DNA of 24,509 bases from an uncultured Collinsella sp. Its GTDB lineage: Bacteria > Actinomycetota > Coriobacteriia > Coriobacteriales > Coriobacteriaceae. The stretch spans positions 1-24,509 of the forward strand of contig CABUMZ010000010.1 in the NCBI GenBank assembly GCA_902492825.1, in the 5' to 3' direction. The position numbers and the translations under genes were made by a program. Below are positions 13,740 through 20,712 of the stretch, one piece after another. Within the stretch, counting starts at the first letter, position 1. Each line of letters begins with the position of its first letter. The notes under the pieces were generated by a model. That model was not told the origin of the DNA. It did not search any database and saw only the letters and a list, made by a program, of their open reading frames with translations.

Positions 13740-13989
13740 AAGCCGCAATAACCGGAGCGTCACCTGTATGGTTTAGATTTCTGAATTGGCGTTTGGCGGT
13801 TGCTATTTCCGTGAGTGCATTATGAGTACACAATAAAGAGTGCCAGCAATCTAAGGTATCCTTGTGAGTACGGATTTTAGAGATAGTTGGTAAAAGCGCT
13901 GGTGAACCGCACGTTATCGTGCGCTTTGGCAACAAAGCTAATCGCTTGGCTATTATAATTTCGCTCAAACCGCAGTTCAGACAATAAGT

Positions 13990-14025
13990 CGAAAGGACTT
14001 CGGAACTCTATCCGAAGGCCTTTCG
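13990..14025 (-). terminator. Hairpin downstream of guaA
   Basis: The 14-bp arms CGAAAGGACTTCGG and CCGAAGGCCTTTCG pair with one mismatch around 8 bases. It lies 100 bases past the guaA stop in the direction of transcription. The T tract on the minus strand is poor (CTTATTGT), so termination strength is uncertain. Confidence 0.5.
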
Positions 14026-14072
14026 CGTTACATGAGAATCATTGGCTTAGAGGTATTTCAGCGAATCCAGAA

Positions 14073-14091
14073 GCATCAAAATGCATCAAAA
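14073..14091. repeat. Short direct repeat GCATCAAAA
   Basis: Two copies separated by one T lie 36 bases downstream of guaA. In this position they could be integrase arm-type sites, but the sequence alone does not prove it. Confidence 0.35.
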
Positions 14092-14126
14092 CTCACGCCA
14101 AAACAACCTCACGATAATGTGCGTAA

Positions 14127-14142
14127 CTATTCCCACTCGATG
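14127..14142 (-). repeat. Attachment-type core in the guaA 3' end
   Basis: The last codons of guaA (IEWE-stop) read CTATTCCCACTCGATG on the plus strand. TCCCACTCGA recurs at 5196-5212 and 8440-8456. The guaA 3' end is a known integration target for genomic islands. Confidence 0.6.
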
Positions 14143-15725
14143 GTCGCAGGCGGCTTGGACGTAATGTCGTAGCACACGCGGTTGGCGCCGGGAACCTCGG
14201 CAACGATGCGGCCGGAGATGCGGGCAAGCACGTCGTAGGGCAGCTTGGCCCAATCGGCGGTCATGGCATCACTGGACTCAACGGCGCGCAGGATGATCGG
14301 GCGCTGGTAGGTGCGCTCGTCGCCCATAACACCGACGGACTTAATGTCGGGCAGGACCGCGAAATACTGCCAGCAGCTGTGCTCGGAGTTGCGCTCGCCG
14401 GTCTGCTCAAACAGACGCTGGTTGTAGGCGTCGAGCTCCTCGCGCACGATAGCGTCGGCGTTCTTGAGGATCTCGAGCTTCTCCTTGTCGACCGCACCGA
14501 TGATGCGGATGGCAAGACCCGGGCCCGGGAAAGGCTGGCGGAACACGATGTGACCCGGCAGGCCCAGTGCCAGACCAAGCGCGCGGACCTCGTCCTTAAA
14601 GAAGTGGTCAAGCGGCTCGATGAGGTCGAAGTGCACGCCCTCGGGGAACGGGATCAGGTTGTGGTGGCTCTTGATGGTGGCCGTCTTGCCGCCCGTCTTG
14701 CGAGCGCCGGACTCGATGATGTCGGGATAGATGGTGCCCTGAGCCAGGTACTTGACCGGCTTGCCATCGGTCTCGAGCTGCTGCGCCACGGCGAAGAACT
14801 CTTTCCAGAACTGCGTACCGATGATGCGGCGCTTCTCCTCGGGCTCGGTCACGCCGGCCAAAAGCTCGGCATAGCGGTCCTCGGCGTGAACGTGGATAAA
14901 GTCGACGTCAAACTGCTTGGTGAAGACCTCCTCCACCTGCTCGGGCTCGCCCTTGCGCAGCAGGCCGTGGTTGATGAACACGCAGGTCATCTGCTTGCCC
15001 ACGGCGCGAGCGCCCAGCGCAGCCACGACGGAGGAGTCGACGCCGCCGGACAGGGCCAGAATCACGCGGTCGTCGCCGACCTTCTCGCGGAACTCGGCCG
15101 TCATGGTCTCGACCAGGTTGTCCATGCTCCAGTTGGGCTCCAGACCGCAGATCTCAAACAGGAAGTTGCTCAGCAGCTGCTGACCGTACTCGGAGTGCTT
15201 GACCTCGGGGTGGAACTGCGTGGTGAAGATCTTGCGCTCGACGCACTCCATGGCAGCAACCGGGCACACGTCGGTGCTGGCGGTAACGGTAAAGCCCTCG
15301 GGCACCTCGGAAACGGCATCGCGGTGGCTCATCCACACAGTCTGCTCCATGGGCGTGGAGTTAAAGAGCTTGGCGCCGGCCGTGCGCGTGATGGTGGCGC
15401 GGCCGTACTCGCCCACCTCGGAGTGGCCGACCTTGCCGCCGAGCGTCACGGCCGTGATCTGATGGCCGTAGCAAAAGCCCAGAACGGGAAGGCCCAGGTC
15501 AAAGATGGCGGGATCGATGGACGGAGCGTCCTCGGCATACACGGAAGCCGGGCCGCCGGAAAGGATGAGCGCAGAGGCGTTCATCTCGCGAATCTCGTCG
15601 GCCGAGATGTCGCAGGGGACGATCTCGGAATACACGTTGAGGTCGCGGACGCGACGGGCAATGAGCTGACCGTACTGCGCACCAAAGTCGAGTACGAGGA
15701 CCTTTGCGGAAGCCTTTTGATCCAT
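14127..15725 (-). CDS. guaA: GMP synthase (glutamine-hydrolysing)
   Basis: The 532-aa enzyme converts XMP to GMP with ATP and glutamine, the last step of guanine nucleotide synthesis. The class I glutamine amidotransferase domain has nucleophile C85 (LGFCYGHQ) with H172 and E174 (FHPEVKHSE). The ATP pyrophosphatase P-loop is LSGGVDSS (225-232), and the C-terminal dimerization domain ends PATIEWE, the standard end. Motifs FRQPFPGPGLAIRI and KTGGKTATIKSHHN are intact. The ATG at 15725 has GAGGGGG just upstream; the frame open to 15851 has no homology before MDQ. It is divergent from the asparaginase gene. The 3' end is intact although elements have inserted against it, as is usual for islands that rebuild the gene end. 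Confidence 0.98.
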   Translation of the reverse strand: MDQKASAKVLVLDFGAQYGQLIARRVRDLNVYSEIVPCDISADEIREMNASALILSGGPASVYAEDAPSIDPAIFDLGLPVLGFCYGHQITAVTLGGKVGHSEVGEYGRATITRTAGAKLFNSTPMEQTVWMSHRDAVSEVPEGFTVTASTDVCPVAAMECVERKIFTTQFHPEVKHSEYGQQLLSNFLFEICGLEPNWSMDNLVETMTAEFREKVGDDRVILALSGGVDSSVVAALGARAVGKQMTCVFINHGLLRKGEPEQVEEVFTKQFDVDFIHVHAEDRYAELLAGVTEPEEKRRIIGTQFWKEFFAVAQQLETDGKPVKYLAQGTIYPDIIESGARKTGGKTATIKSHHNLIPFPEGVHFDLIEPLDHFFKDEVRALGLALGLPGHIVFRQPFPGPGLAIRIIGAVDKEKLEILKNADAIVREELDAYNQRLFEQTGERNSEHSCWQYFAVLPDIKSVGVMGDERTYQRPIILRAVESSDAMTADWAKLPYDVLARISGRIVAEVPGANRVCYDITSKPPATIEWE

Positions 15726-15863
15726 GGTTTCCCCCTCTTGTTGGCGGGGAGCCGGTGCCCACCCGCGTGAATGAACGAAAATAACCTCCATAGTGTACAC
15801 GTTATATGGGGTTTCTCGCCCCTCGCAGCCATCAGCGCACGGCAAACGCACGACCTGGGCCCC

Positions 15864-15891
15864 TATTTAACGGCAATTGAAGTGTTTTCAA
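15864..15891 (-). promoter_or_regulatory. Putative guaA promoter
   Basis: On the minus strand, TTGAAA (15886-15891) and TAAATA (15864-15869) are 16 bp apart. The 138-base leader contains no purine riboswitch signature that I can recognise. Confidence 0.5.
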
Positions 15892-15919
15892 ACGTTACAG
15901 ATGATGTAATACGTTTGAA
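15887..15919. promoter_or_regulatory. Dyad shared by divergent guaA and asparaginase promoters
   Basis: The arms TTCAAACGT and ACGTTTGAA are perfectly complementary, 15 bp apart, with inner TAC/GTA symmetry. Each arm contains one -35 box, so a bound protein could control both genes at once. Confidence 0.5.
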
Positions 15920-15942
15920 CATTGGACGCCCTGTGCCACAAT
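15915..15942 (+). promoter_or_regulatory. Putative asparaginase promoter
   Basis: TTGAAC (15915-15920) and CACAAT (15937-15942) are 16 bp apart; the start codon is about 50 bases downstream. Confidence 0.5.
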
Positions 15943-15993
15943 ACTGCCGAACGACTCCGCCTCTGCGGCGGCAAATACGATAGGAATACCAGC

Positions 15994-17007
15994 ATGAAGC
16001 GCATCCTTCTCATCGCCACGGGCGGCACCATCGCATCGACCGAGGACGGCAACGGCCTCTCCCCCGCCCTGACCGGTGAGGAGCTCGCCCAGAGCGTCCC
16101 CGAGATCTCGGGCCTCTGCGAGCTCGACGTGGTGCAGCCCATGAACATCGACAGCACCAATATGCGCCCAAGCGACTGGATGCGCATCCGCGACGTCATC
16201 GTCGAGGGCTATGCCGACCACGACGGCTTCGTGATTCTGCACGGCACCGACACCATGAGCTACACCGCGGCAGCGCTTTCCTACCTGATTCAGGACAGCC
16301 CCAAGCCCATCGTGCTCACCGGCTCGCAAAAGCCCATGGGCAACCCATTTACTGACGCCAAACTCAACCTGTACCAGAGCCTGCTCTATGCGCTCGACGA
16401 GCACTCGCACGACGTATCGATCGTGTTTGGCGGCGTCGCCATTGCCGGCACGCGAGCCCGCAAGCAGCGCACCATGAGCTTTAACGCGTTCATTAGCGTC
16501 AACTATCCGCCCATTGCCTACATCCGCAACGACCGCATCGTGCGCAACGGGCTCCACGGCACTCATCAGGGCGAAAACCCGGTGCGTTTCTACGACAGCA
16601 TCGACCCGCGCGTATTTGTACTCAAGCTTACGCCCGGCGTAAACCCGGGCATCCTCGACGCCCTTGCCAATAGCTACGACGCCGTGATTCTGGAGACCTT
16701 TGGCATTGGCGGTATTCCCGAGTTTGGCGAGTCGGGCGAGTCGTTCCAAGAGGCAATTTTCCGCTGGGTCGATTCGGGTCGCACTGTCGTTATGACCACG
16801 CAGGTCCCCGAGGAGGGCCTCGACCTGGGTATTTATGAGGTCGGCCGAGCTTACGCCGATCATCCGGGTATTTTGCGCGGCGACGACATGACCACCGAGA
16901 CGCTCGTGGCCAAGACCATGTGGGCACTCGGCCAGTCACGCGATGCCGCCGAAATCCAGCGCCTGTTCTACAGCCAAGTCAACCACGACCGCATCCCGAT
17001 GGCGTAG
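15994..17007 (+). CDS. ansA: Type I (cytoplasmic) L-asparaginase
   Basis: This 337-aa hydrolase cleaves asparagine to aspartate and ammonia. It has both threonine signatures: ATGGTIAS (8-15, nucleophile T12) and FVILHGTDTMSYTAAALSY (79-97, T85-D86), plus the catalytic lysine region VLTGSQKPMG. There is no signal peptide, and the length and the GIGGIPEF / TTQVPEEGLDLGIYEVG region fit the cytoplasmic type I branch. The ATG at 15994 is preceded by AGGA; the frame extends to 15922 through the promoter and is not favoured. It is divergent from guaA and convergent with the small XRE gene. The pairing with guaA may reflect nitrogen metabolism, since GuaA uses glutamine. Confidence 0.93.
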   Translation: MKRILLIATGGTIASTEDGNGLSPALTGEELAQSVPEISGLCELDVVQPMNIDSTNMRPSDWMRIRDVIVEGYADHDGFVILHGTDTMSYTAAALSYLIQDSPKPIVLTGSQKPMGNPFTDAKLNLYQSLLYALDEHSHDVSIVFGGVAIAGTRARKQRTMSFNAFISVNYPPIAYIRNDRIVRNGLHGTHQGENPVRFYDSIDPRVFVLKLTPGVNPGILDALANSYDAVILETFGIGGIPEFGESGESFQEAIFRWVDSGRTVVMTTQVPEEGLDLGIYEVGRAYADHPGILRGDDMTTETLVAKTMWALGQSRDAAEIQRLFYSQVNHDRIPMA

Positions 17008-17028
17008 CCAGGCATCGACCGGTATCCC

Positions 17029-17247
17029 CTACTCAATGCCTTCAAGAAGCTCTGACACCGTCATGCCGAGTGCGGGCGCGATCTTAAATAGAACCTTGAG
17101 CGTGAAATTTGCCGTCCCATCTTCGATTCGGTCGAGGTAGGGTCGGCTGATTCCTGTCGCCACACAAAAATCAACCTTGGAGATACCAAGGTCCCTGCGT
17201 GTCTCTTCGACCCGCCTGCCAAGAATCTGTTTCGCACGTTCGTCCAT
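17029..17247 (-). CDS. Small XRE family transcriptional regulator
   Basis: This 72-aa protein is almost only a Cro/CI helix-turn-helix: RRVEETRRDLGISKVDFCVA, TGISRPYLDRIEDGTANFTL and KVLFKIAPALGMTVSELLEG. It has no sensor domain. The ATG is at 17247 with no strong ribosome binding site visible, so it may be expressed at a low level. A perfect 24-bp palindrome starts 30 bases upstream, between this gene and the divergent hypothetical gene, and is its probable operator. It converges with the asparaginase gene, 21 bases between stops. Confidence 0.88.
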   Translation of the reverse strand: MDERAKQILGRRVEETRRDLGISKVDFCVATGISRPYLDRIEDGTANFTLKVLFKIAPALGMTVSELLEGIE

Positions 17248-17276
17248 GCAGCCGAGTTTGAAATGGAGCCGAACAT

Positions 17277-17300
17277 AAACGTAAACTATAGTTTACGTTT
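17277..17300. promoter_or_regulatory. Perfect 24-bp palindromic operator
   Basis: The half-site AAACGTAAACTA is followed directly by its exact reverse complement TAGTTTACGTTT. The centre reads ACTATAGT, which offers a -10-like TATAGT on both strands. It lies between the divergent XRE and hypothetical genes. Confidence 0.85.
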
Positions 17301-17323
17301 TCCCGAATACACAGGAGTTTTCT

Positions 17324-17713
17324 ATGTCGGGTTCTTCGGTCCGCATGCACCGAGCCACGCTTCGCACAAACAGCGCACCGCCCAAGCTCGTCGTCGTTGA
17401 AGCAGAATGCCTTTCGCCCGATGAGCGCACAGCATTTGCATTGCTATCAAGTCGCGTCGTCGCCGTTCTGGTCCCTTGCCCGACGCAAGGTGAACTTGCC
17501 ATTCAATGCCAAACGCACGGCTGCTCGCTCAATCAGGTTGCCGTAATCGCAACCAGCCAACGCGGCCTGCCGCTCCTTTTAGAAGCCGGCATAGCACTCG
17601 CCCTTCGCGGCGCCGGATACGAAAACGAGGCCGCCGCCGATGTAGTCTTTCAACCACGGTCGAGCGGCGGCCTCGCAGCAGCCATTGAATATGCGTGCAG
17701 GCTCGTTGCCTAG
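17324..17713 (+). CDS. Hypothetical protein, XRE-linked
   Basis: The 129-aa protein is rich in Ala and short beta segments (KLVVVEAECL, RVVAVLVPCP, QVAVIATSQR), followed by the helix LPLLLEAGIALALRGAGYEN and ending GGLAAAIEYACRLVA. The alternation suggests a small Rossmann-like alpha/beta fold, but no family or catalytic motif is recognised. AGGAG precedes the ATG by 7 bases. It is divergent from the small XRE regulator across the 24-bp palindrome, so it is its likely target gene. Its end faces the DUF1648 gene, 9 bases between stops. Confidence 0.7.
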   Translation: MSGSSVRMHRATLRTNSAPPKLVVVEAECLSPDERTAFALLSSRVVAVLVPCPTQGELAIQCQTHGCSLNQVAVIATSQRGLPLLLEAGIALALRGAGYENEAAADVVFQPRSSGGLAAAIEYACRLVA

Positions 17714-17722
17714 AAGGACAAG

Positions 17723-18106
17723 CTAGAAACCAAAGCCAAAGCCCGTTCCGGTAATCGCCGAGTACATAAAGTAAACGTTGATCACGTTGAGGAACACACC
17801 CGTGATGCAACCGTTGCGCAGGTAGCGCTCGCACACGATGCGCGCCATGGCGGCGGAATCATCATTGTTCTTTGCTTGACGACCGGCGGTAAAATACGTC
17901 GCCACGCCGAGCAGCAGGTTGAGCACCGGCAGCGCCAGCAGCTCGTAGCTTTTGCCCCAACGCGTCACCTCGCCTGCTGCGTTAAACTTTGTTGCCACCT
18001 CGGGACCAATGTTGGGGATAACAAACGCTGCAACCACCAGCGGAATCACCGCAAGCACGAGCAGCGCGATACCCATGTAGCCGGCTTTTTTGCCATATTT
18101 GAACAT
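17723..18106 (-). CDS. DUF1648 domain membrane protein
   Basis: This 127-aa integral membrane protein has hydrophobic segments at about 13-32 (IALLVLAVIPLVVAAFVI), 55-73 (LLALPVLNLLLGVATYF) and 100-118 (GVFLNVINVYFMYSAITG). Between the first two lies the DUF1648 signature PNIGPEVATKFNAAGEVTRW, matching the short periplasmic loop seen in SdpI-like immunity/signalling proteins. It starts 11 bases after the ychF stop, and its AAGGA overlaps that stop, so it is cotranscribed and translationally linked with ychF. The glycine/phenylalanine C-terminus (TGTGFGFGF) is unusual. A role is not known. Confidence 0.8.
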   Translation of the reverse strand: MFKYGKKAGYMGIALLVLAVIPLVVAAFVIPNIGPEVATKFNAAGEVTRWGKSYELLALPVLNLLLGVATYFTAGRQAKNNDDSAAMARIVCERYLRNGCITGVFLNVINVYFMYSAITGTGFGFGF

Positions 18107-18117
18107 ATGCGTCGTCC

Positions 18118-19194
18118 TTACACGTTAAAGCGGAAGTGCACGACGTCGCCATCGGCCATGACATAGTCCTTGCCCTCAATACGCAGCTTGCCGGCGGCCT
18201 TGGCGCCTTGCTCACCGCCGAGCTCGATGTAGTCGTCGTAGCCAATGACCTCGGCCTTAATAAAGCCGCGCTCAAAGTCGGTGTGGATGACACCGGCGGC
18301 CTGCGGGGCGGTCGCGCCCTGACGCACCGTCCAGGCCTTAACCTCCATCTCGCCGGCCGTAAAGAACGACTGCAGGCCGAGCAGCTTGTACGCAGCCTGA
18401 GCGAGCACGTCCAGGCCGGGCTGCTCCAGACCCAGGCTTTCCAGGTAGTCGGCGGCGTCCTCGGGATCGAGCTCGGAAAGCTCGGCCTCGATCTTGGCGC
18501 AGATAGGCAGCGGCTTGACGCCGTCGATGGGCGCCAGGTCGTCGTTGAGCATATCCTCGTCCACGTTGGCCACATACAGGATGGGCTTCATGGTGAGCAG
18601 GAACAGGCCCTTGGCGGCGGCACGCTCCTCGTCGGTCATCTCCATGGATGCGGCGCGCTTGCCCTCGTTGAGCCAGGCGAGCAGACGCTTGGCCACCTCG
18701 AACTTGGGCATGAGCTCCTTGTCGCGCTTGGCCTCCTTCTCGAGCTTGGGCAGCTGCTTCTCGAGCGTGCCCATGTCGGCCAGGATGAGCTCGGTCATGA
18801 TGGTGTCGGCATCGCCGGCAGGATCGACGAACTCGCCCGTGCGGCCCACCTCACGCATGACGTTGGGGTCCTTAAAGTAGCGCACGACCTCGCAGATGGC
18901 ATCGGTCTCGCGGATGTTTGCCAAAAACTGGTTGCCCAGGCCCTCGCCCTCGTTGGCACCCTTCACCAGGCCCGCGATGTCGACAAACTCGACCGTAGCC
19001 GGCACAATGCGGCCCGGGTTGACGATGTCGGCAAGCTTTTGCAGGCGGCTATCGGGCACATCGACGATACCCACGTTGGGGTCGATCGTGGCGAACGGGT
19101 AGTTGGCGGCAAGGCCGGTCTTTTTAGTAAGCGCGGTGAACAGCGTCGACTTGCCCACGTTGGGCAGGCCCACGATACCGATGGAAAGGGACAC
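18118..19194 (-). CDS. ychF: Redox-regulated ATPase YchF (Obg family)
   Basis: This 358-aa P-loop protein of the OLA1/YchF branch of the Obg family binds ATP rather than GTP and associates with ribosomes. G1 is GIVGLPNVGKST (6-17), G2 region NYPFATIDPNVGIV, G3 DIAGLVKGANEGEGLGNQFL. YVANVDED stands where NKxD would be, as expected for ATP specificity. A coiled-coil insert (about 145-185) and a C-terminal TGS domain (VRQGATAPQAAGVIHTDFER to the end) complete the family architecture. The start is GTG, with AAGGAG 5 bases upstream. It is followed by the DUF1648 gene in the same transcript. Confidence 0.97.
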   Translation of the reverse strand: MSLSIGIVGLPNVGKSTLFTALTKKTGLAANYPFATIDPNVGIVDVPDSRLQKLADIVNPGRIVPATVEFVDIAGLVKGANEGEGLGNQFLANIRETDAICEVVRYFKDPNVMREVGRTGEFVDPAGDADTIMTELILADMGTLEKQLPKLEKEAKRDKELMPKFEVAKRLLAWLNEGKRAASMEMTDEERAAAKGLFLLTMKPILYVANVDEDMLNDDLAPIDGVKPLPICAKIEAELSELDPEDAADYLESLGLEQPGLDVLAQAAYKLLGLQSFFTAGEMEVKAWTVRQGATAPQAAGVIHTDFERGFIKAEVIGYDDYIELGGEQGAKAAGKLRIEGKDYVMADGDVVHFRFNV

Positions 19195-19237
19195 GACAGC
19201 TCCTTTTGATACAGGTACTTCAATCTGTATAAGTATA

Positions 19238-19281
19238 GCGCCGCCGCAGCATCCGGGCGAATCCGGACACCGCGGCGGCGC
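19238..19281. terminator. Compound GC-rich hairpin between ferredoxin and ychF genes
   Basis: The outer arms GCGCCGCCGC and GCGGCGGCGC (10 bp, perfect) enclose a TCCGG/CCGGA inner stem. It lies 28 bases past the ferredoxin stop. No U tract follows, so it may act as a weak or factor-assisted terminator. A TATACT box for ychF stands next to it. Confidence 0.5.
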
Positions 19282-19308
19282 AAATGAAGCAGAGATAGAG
19301 CTCGCTGA

Positions 19309-20562
19309 CTAGTCCGCGAGCTTTTCCACCTGGTCGAGCATCTTGTCAAGCTTGGCCTTTGCTTCGGCCTTGACCTTCTCGGCCTCCTCGTGGGCCTTGG
19401 CCTTCTGAGCGGCCTTTTCCTCGGCCTCGGGGTCGACAACGACCAGATTGGACGCATCGTGCTCGACCAGCTTGAGCGCATGATCGGGGCACACCTTGAC
19501 GCAAGCTCCGCAACCTAGGCAATACGTGGACTCCAGTGCAAAGCGACCGCTTCCCACCAAATCGCAGGCAAACGTGGGGCACACGTTGACGCACTCGCCG
19601 CACGACGTGCACTTGTCAAAATCGCATTCCGGTGTGCTCACCTGCATATTCTGGGCAAGCTCGGGGTGGTTCTGCAGCGTCGAGAGCACCAGCTGCCGCC
19701 CGTGCGTGAGCGAACGGCGACGCTTGGTCGTCGTGGTGCCGCACATGGTGTTGAGTGTGCGCTCGAGCTGCGTGATCTGGTGACGGTGGGCCTTCAACTT
19801 CTGCGTCACCGAGGCCAGTGCCGCCGTCGCCGGGTTGAGCTTAGTCACGGTTAGGCCCGTGGTGCGGGCAATCTTATCCATGTACTCCTTGCGCTCGTAC
19901 TCGCGGCGCTTATGGCACTTGAGGCTCTTGGGGTCGACCTCCAGGCCCATGCCCGTGCCGGACCACTCCTCGGCCTTCGCAATCGCCTCGCCCAGAATGT
20001 CCTCACCGCCGGTGTTGCGACACTTATCGCACACGCCTAGTGGCAGGTAGACGCTCACGTTGGGATAGTCAGCCAGTACCGAGAACCAGGTCTCGGCAGT
20101 AATATCGCCCACGCAGGCGACGACGACCTCGTTCTCGCGCGGCATGCGCTTAAGAGCGCGCGTGCAGGTGACGTAGGCGGTCTCGTGGCTCGTAGCAGCA
20201 GAGACAATATCGTCATACAGGTTTTTAGGCGCCAGGCGCGGCGAGATGATCGCCTCGGTCGGACAGGCAGCGGCGCACAGGCCGCACTTGCGACAGGAGT
20301 CGAGAATCTCGATGGCGTCTTCCTCGACCTCGATAGCGTTGACCGGGCACACGTCCATGCACGCAGTGCAACCGCTCTTTTCGTTTTTGCAGGTCAGGCA
20401 CGGAATTGTGTTGCCGCGCGGACGCTCCTTGTAGTCGGCAGGATTCCACTGCGGTGCCGACGGATCGAGTGCATCGGTCACACCGCCAAGCGGGTTTTTA
20501 AGAAAGTCGAAACCCTTGCCAATCTCGATAATGTCATCAAACAGATCGTGTTCCTGCGCCAT
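19309..20562 (-). CDS. Multi-cluster 4Fe-4S polyferredoxin
   Basis: The protein is 417 aa. Two ferredoxin pairs are present. The N-terminal pair has CLTCKNEKSGCTACMDVCPV, with a 6-residue insert, and CRKCGLCAAACPTEAI. The C-terminal pair has CDFDKCTSCGECVNVCPT and YCLGCGACVKVCPDHAL. Between them, a middle domain with ACVGDITAETWFSVLADYPN and LPLGVCDKCRNTGGED recalls the C-terminal part of electron-bifurcating or hydrogenase-associated ferredoxin-like proteins. The last 45 residues form a Glu/Lys/Ala-rich coiled coil. It is soluble and without signal peptide, so an intracellular electron carrier is likely; the partner is not visible here. The ATG at 20562 has GGGAGGGG upstream; the frame start at 20592 is not favoured. 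Confidence 0.85.
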   Translation of the reverse strand: MAQEHDLFDDIIEIGKGFDFLKNPLGGVTDALDPSAPQWNPADYKERPRGNTIPCLTCKNEKSGCTACMDVCPVNAIEVEEDAIEILDSCRKCGLCAAACPTEAIISPRLAPKNLYDDIVSAATSHETAYVTCTRALKRMPRENEVVVACVGDITAETWFSVLADYPNVSVYLPLGVCDKCRNTGGEDILGEAIAKAEEWSGTGMGLEVDPKSLKCHKRREYERKEYMDKIARTTGLTVTKLNPATAALASVTQKLKAHRHQITQLERTLNTMCGTTTTKRRRSLTHGRQLVLSTLQNHPELAQNMQVSTPECDFDKCTSCGECVNVCPTFACDLVGSGRFALESTYCLGCGACVKVCPDHALKLVEHDASNLVVVDPEAEEKAAQKAKAHEEAEKVKAEAKAKLDKMLDQVEKLAD

Positions 20563-20712
20563 GCGCGGCCCCTCCCTGAGCAGTGCAAACAAGCAAGAGA
20601 TAATGATACGCTATCGGCCCACGCCTCGGGCAAATTACACGCGGCGCACCTTTGAGGCAAATAGCCTATGCCTATCGCCGCCTCGATTGCACAAGGTCGA
20701 TCAAGCGCCTAG

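Larger units (their letters stand above)
13526..14126. other. 600-bp gene-free stretch between element genes and guaA
   Basis: It contains an oriT-like hairpin cluster (13633-13739), a compound hairpin at 13893-13927 (AAAGCGC/GCGCTTT around GCACG-TTAT-CGTGC), an ATTATAAT box at 13952-13959 without a good -35, the guaA-side hairpin at 13990-14025 and two GCATCAAAA repeats (14073-14091). The minus-strand open frame 13354-13968 overlaps the 3' end of the RepA-like gene, has no ribosome binding site and shows no domain, so I do not call it. If the element ever had a relaxase gene, it should have stood here. Confidence 0.55.
8440..14142. mobile_element. Integrative element (unit 1) at the 3' end of guaA
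   Basis: The 5.7-kb segment lies between the guaA 3' end and an att-like copy of it. It contains a repressor with three operators, an excisionase-like gene, a tyrosine integrase (with two TAG codons), a MobC-like gene, a RepA-like ATPase, an oriT-like hairpin cluster and two cargo genes. No relaxase or conjugation gene is present, so it is at most an integrative mobilizable element and now probably fixed. The boundaries are inferred from the short core repeat. Confidence 0.6.

Noticed and set aside
13354..13968. 204-aa minus-strand open frame next to guaA
   Set aside because: It overlaps the RepA 3' end, the repeat arrays and the hairpin cluster, lacks a ribosome binding site and has a composition expected from antisense GC-rich DNA.
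14379..15770. 463-aa open frame antisense to guaA
   Set aside because: Long antisense frames arise in GC-rich genes with biased third positions; the same occurs opposite ychF and the alcohol dehydrogenase gene. The translation is Leu/Val/Asp/Gly-rich without domains.
15726..15863. Guanine riboswitch in the guaA leader
   Set aside because: The conserved purine-riboswitch core and its paired P1-P3 pattern could not be found in the 138-base leader.
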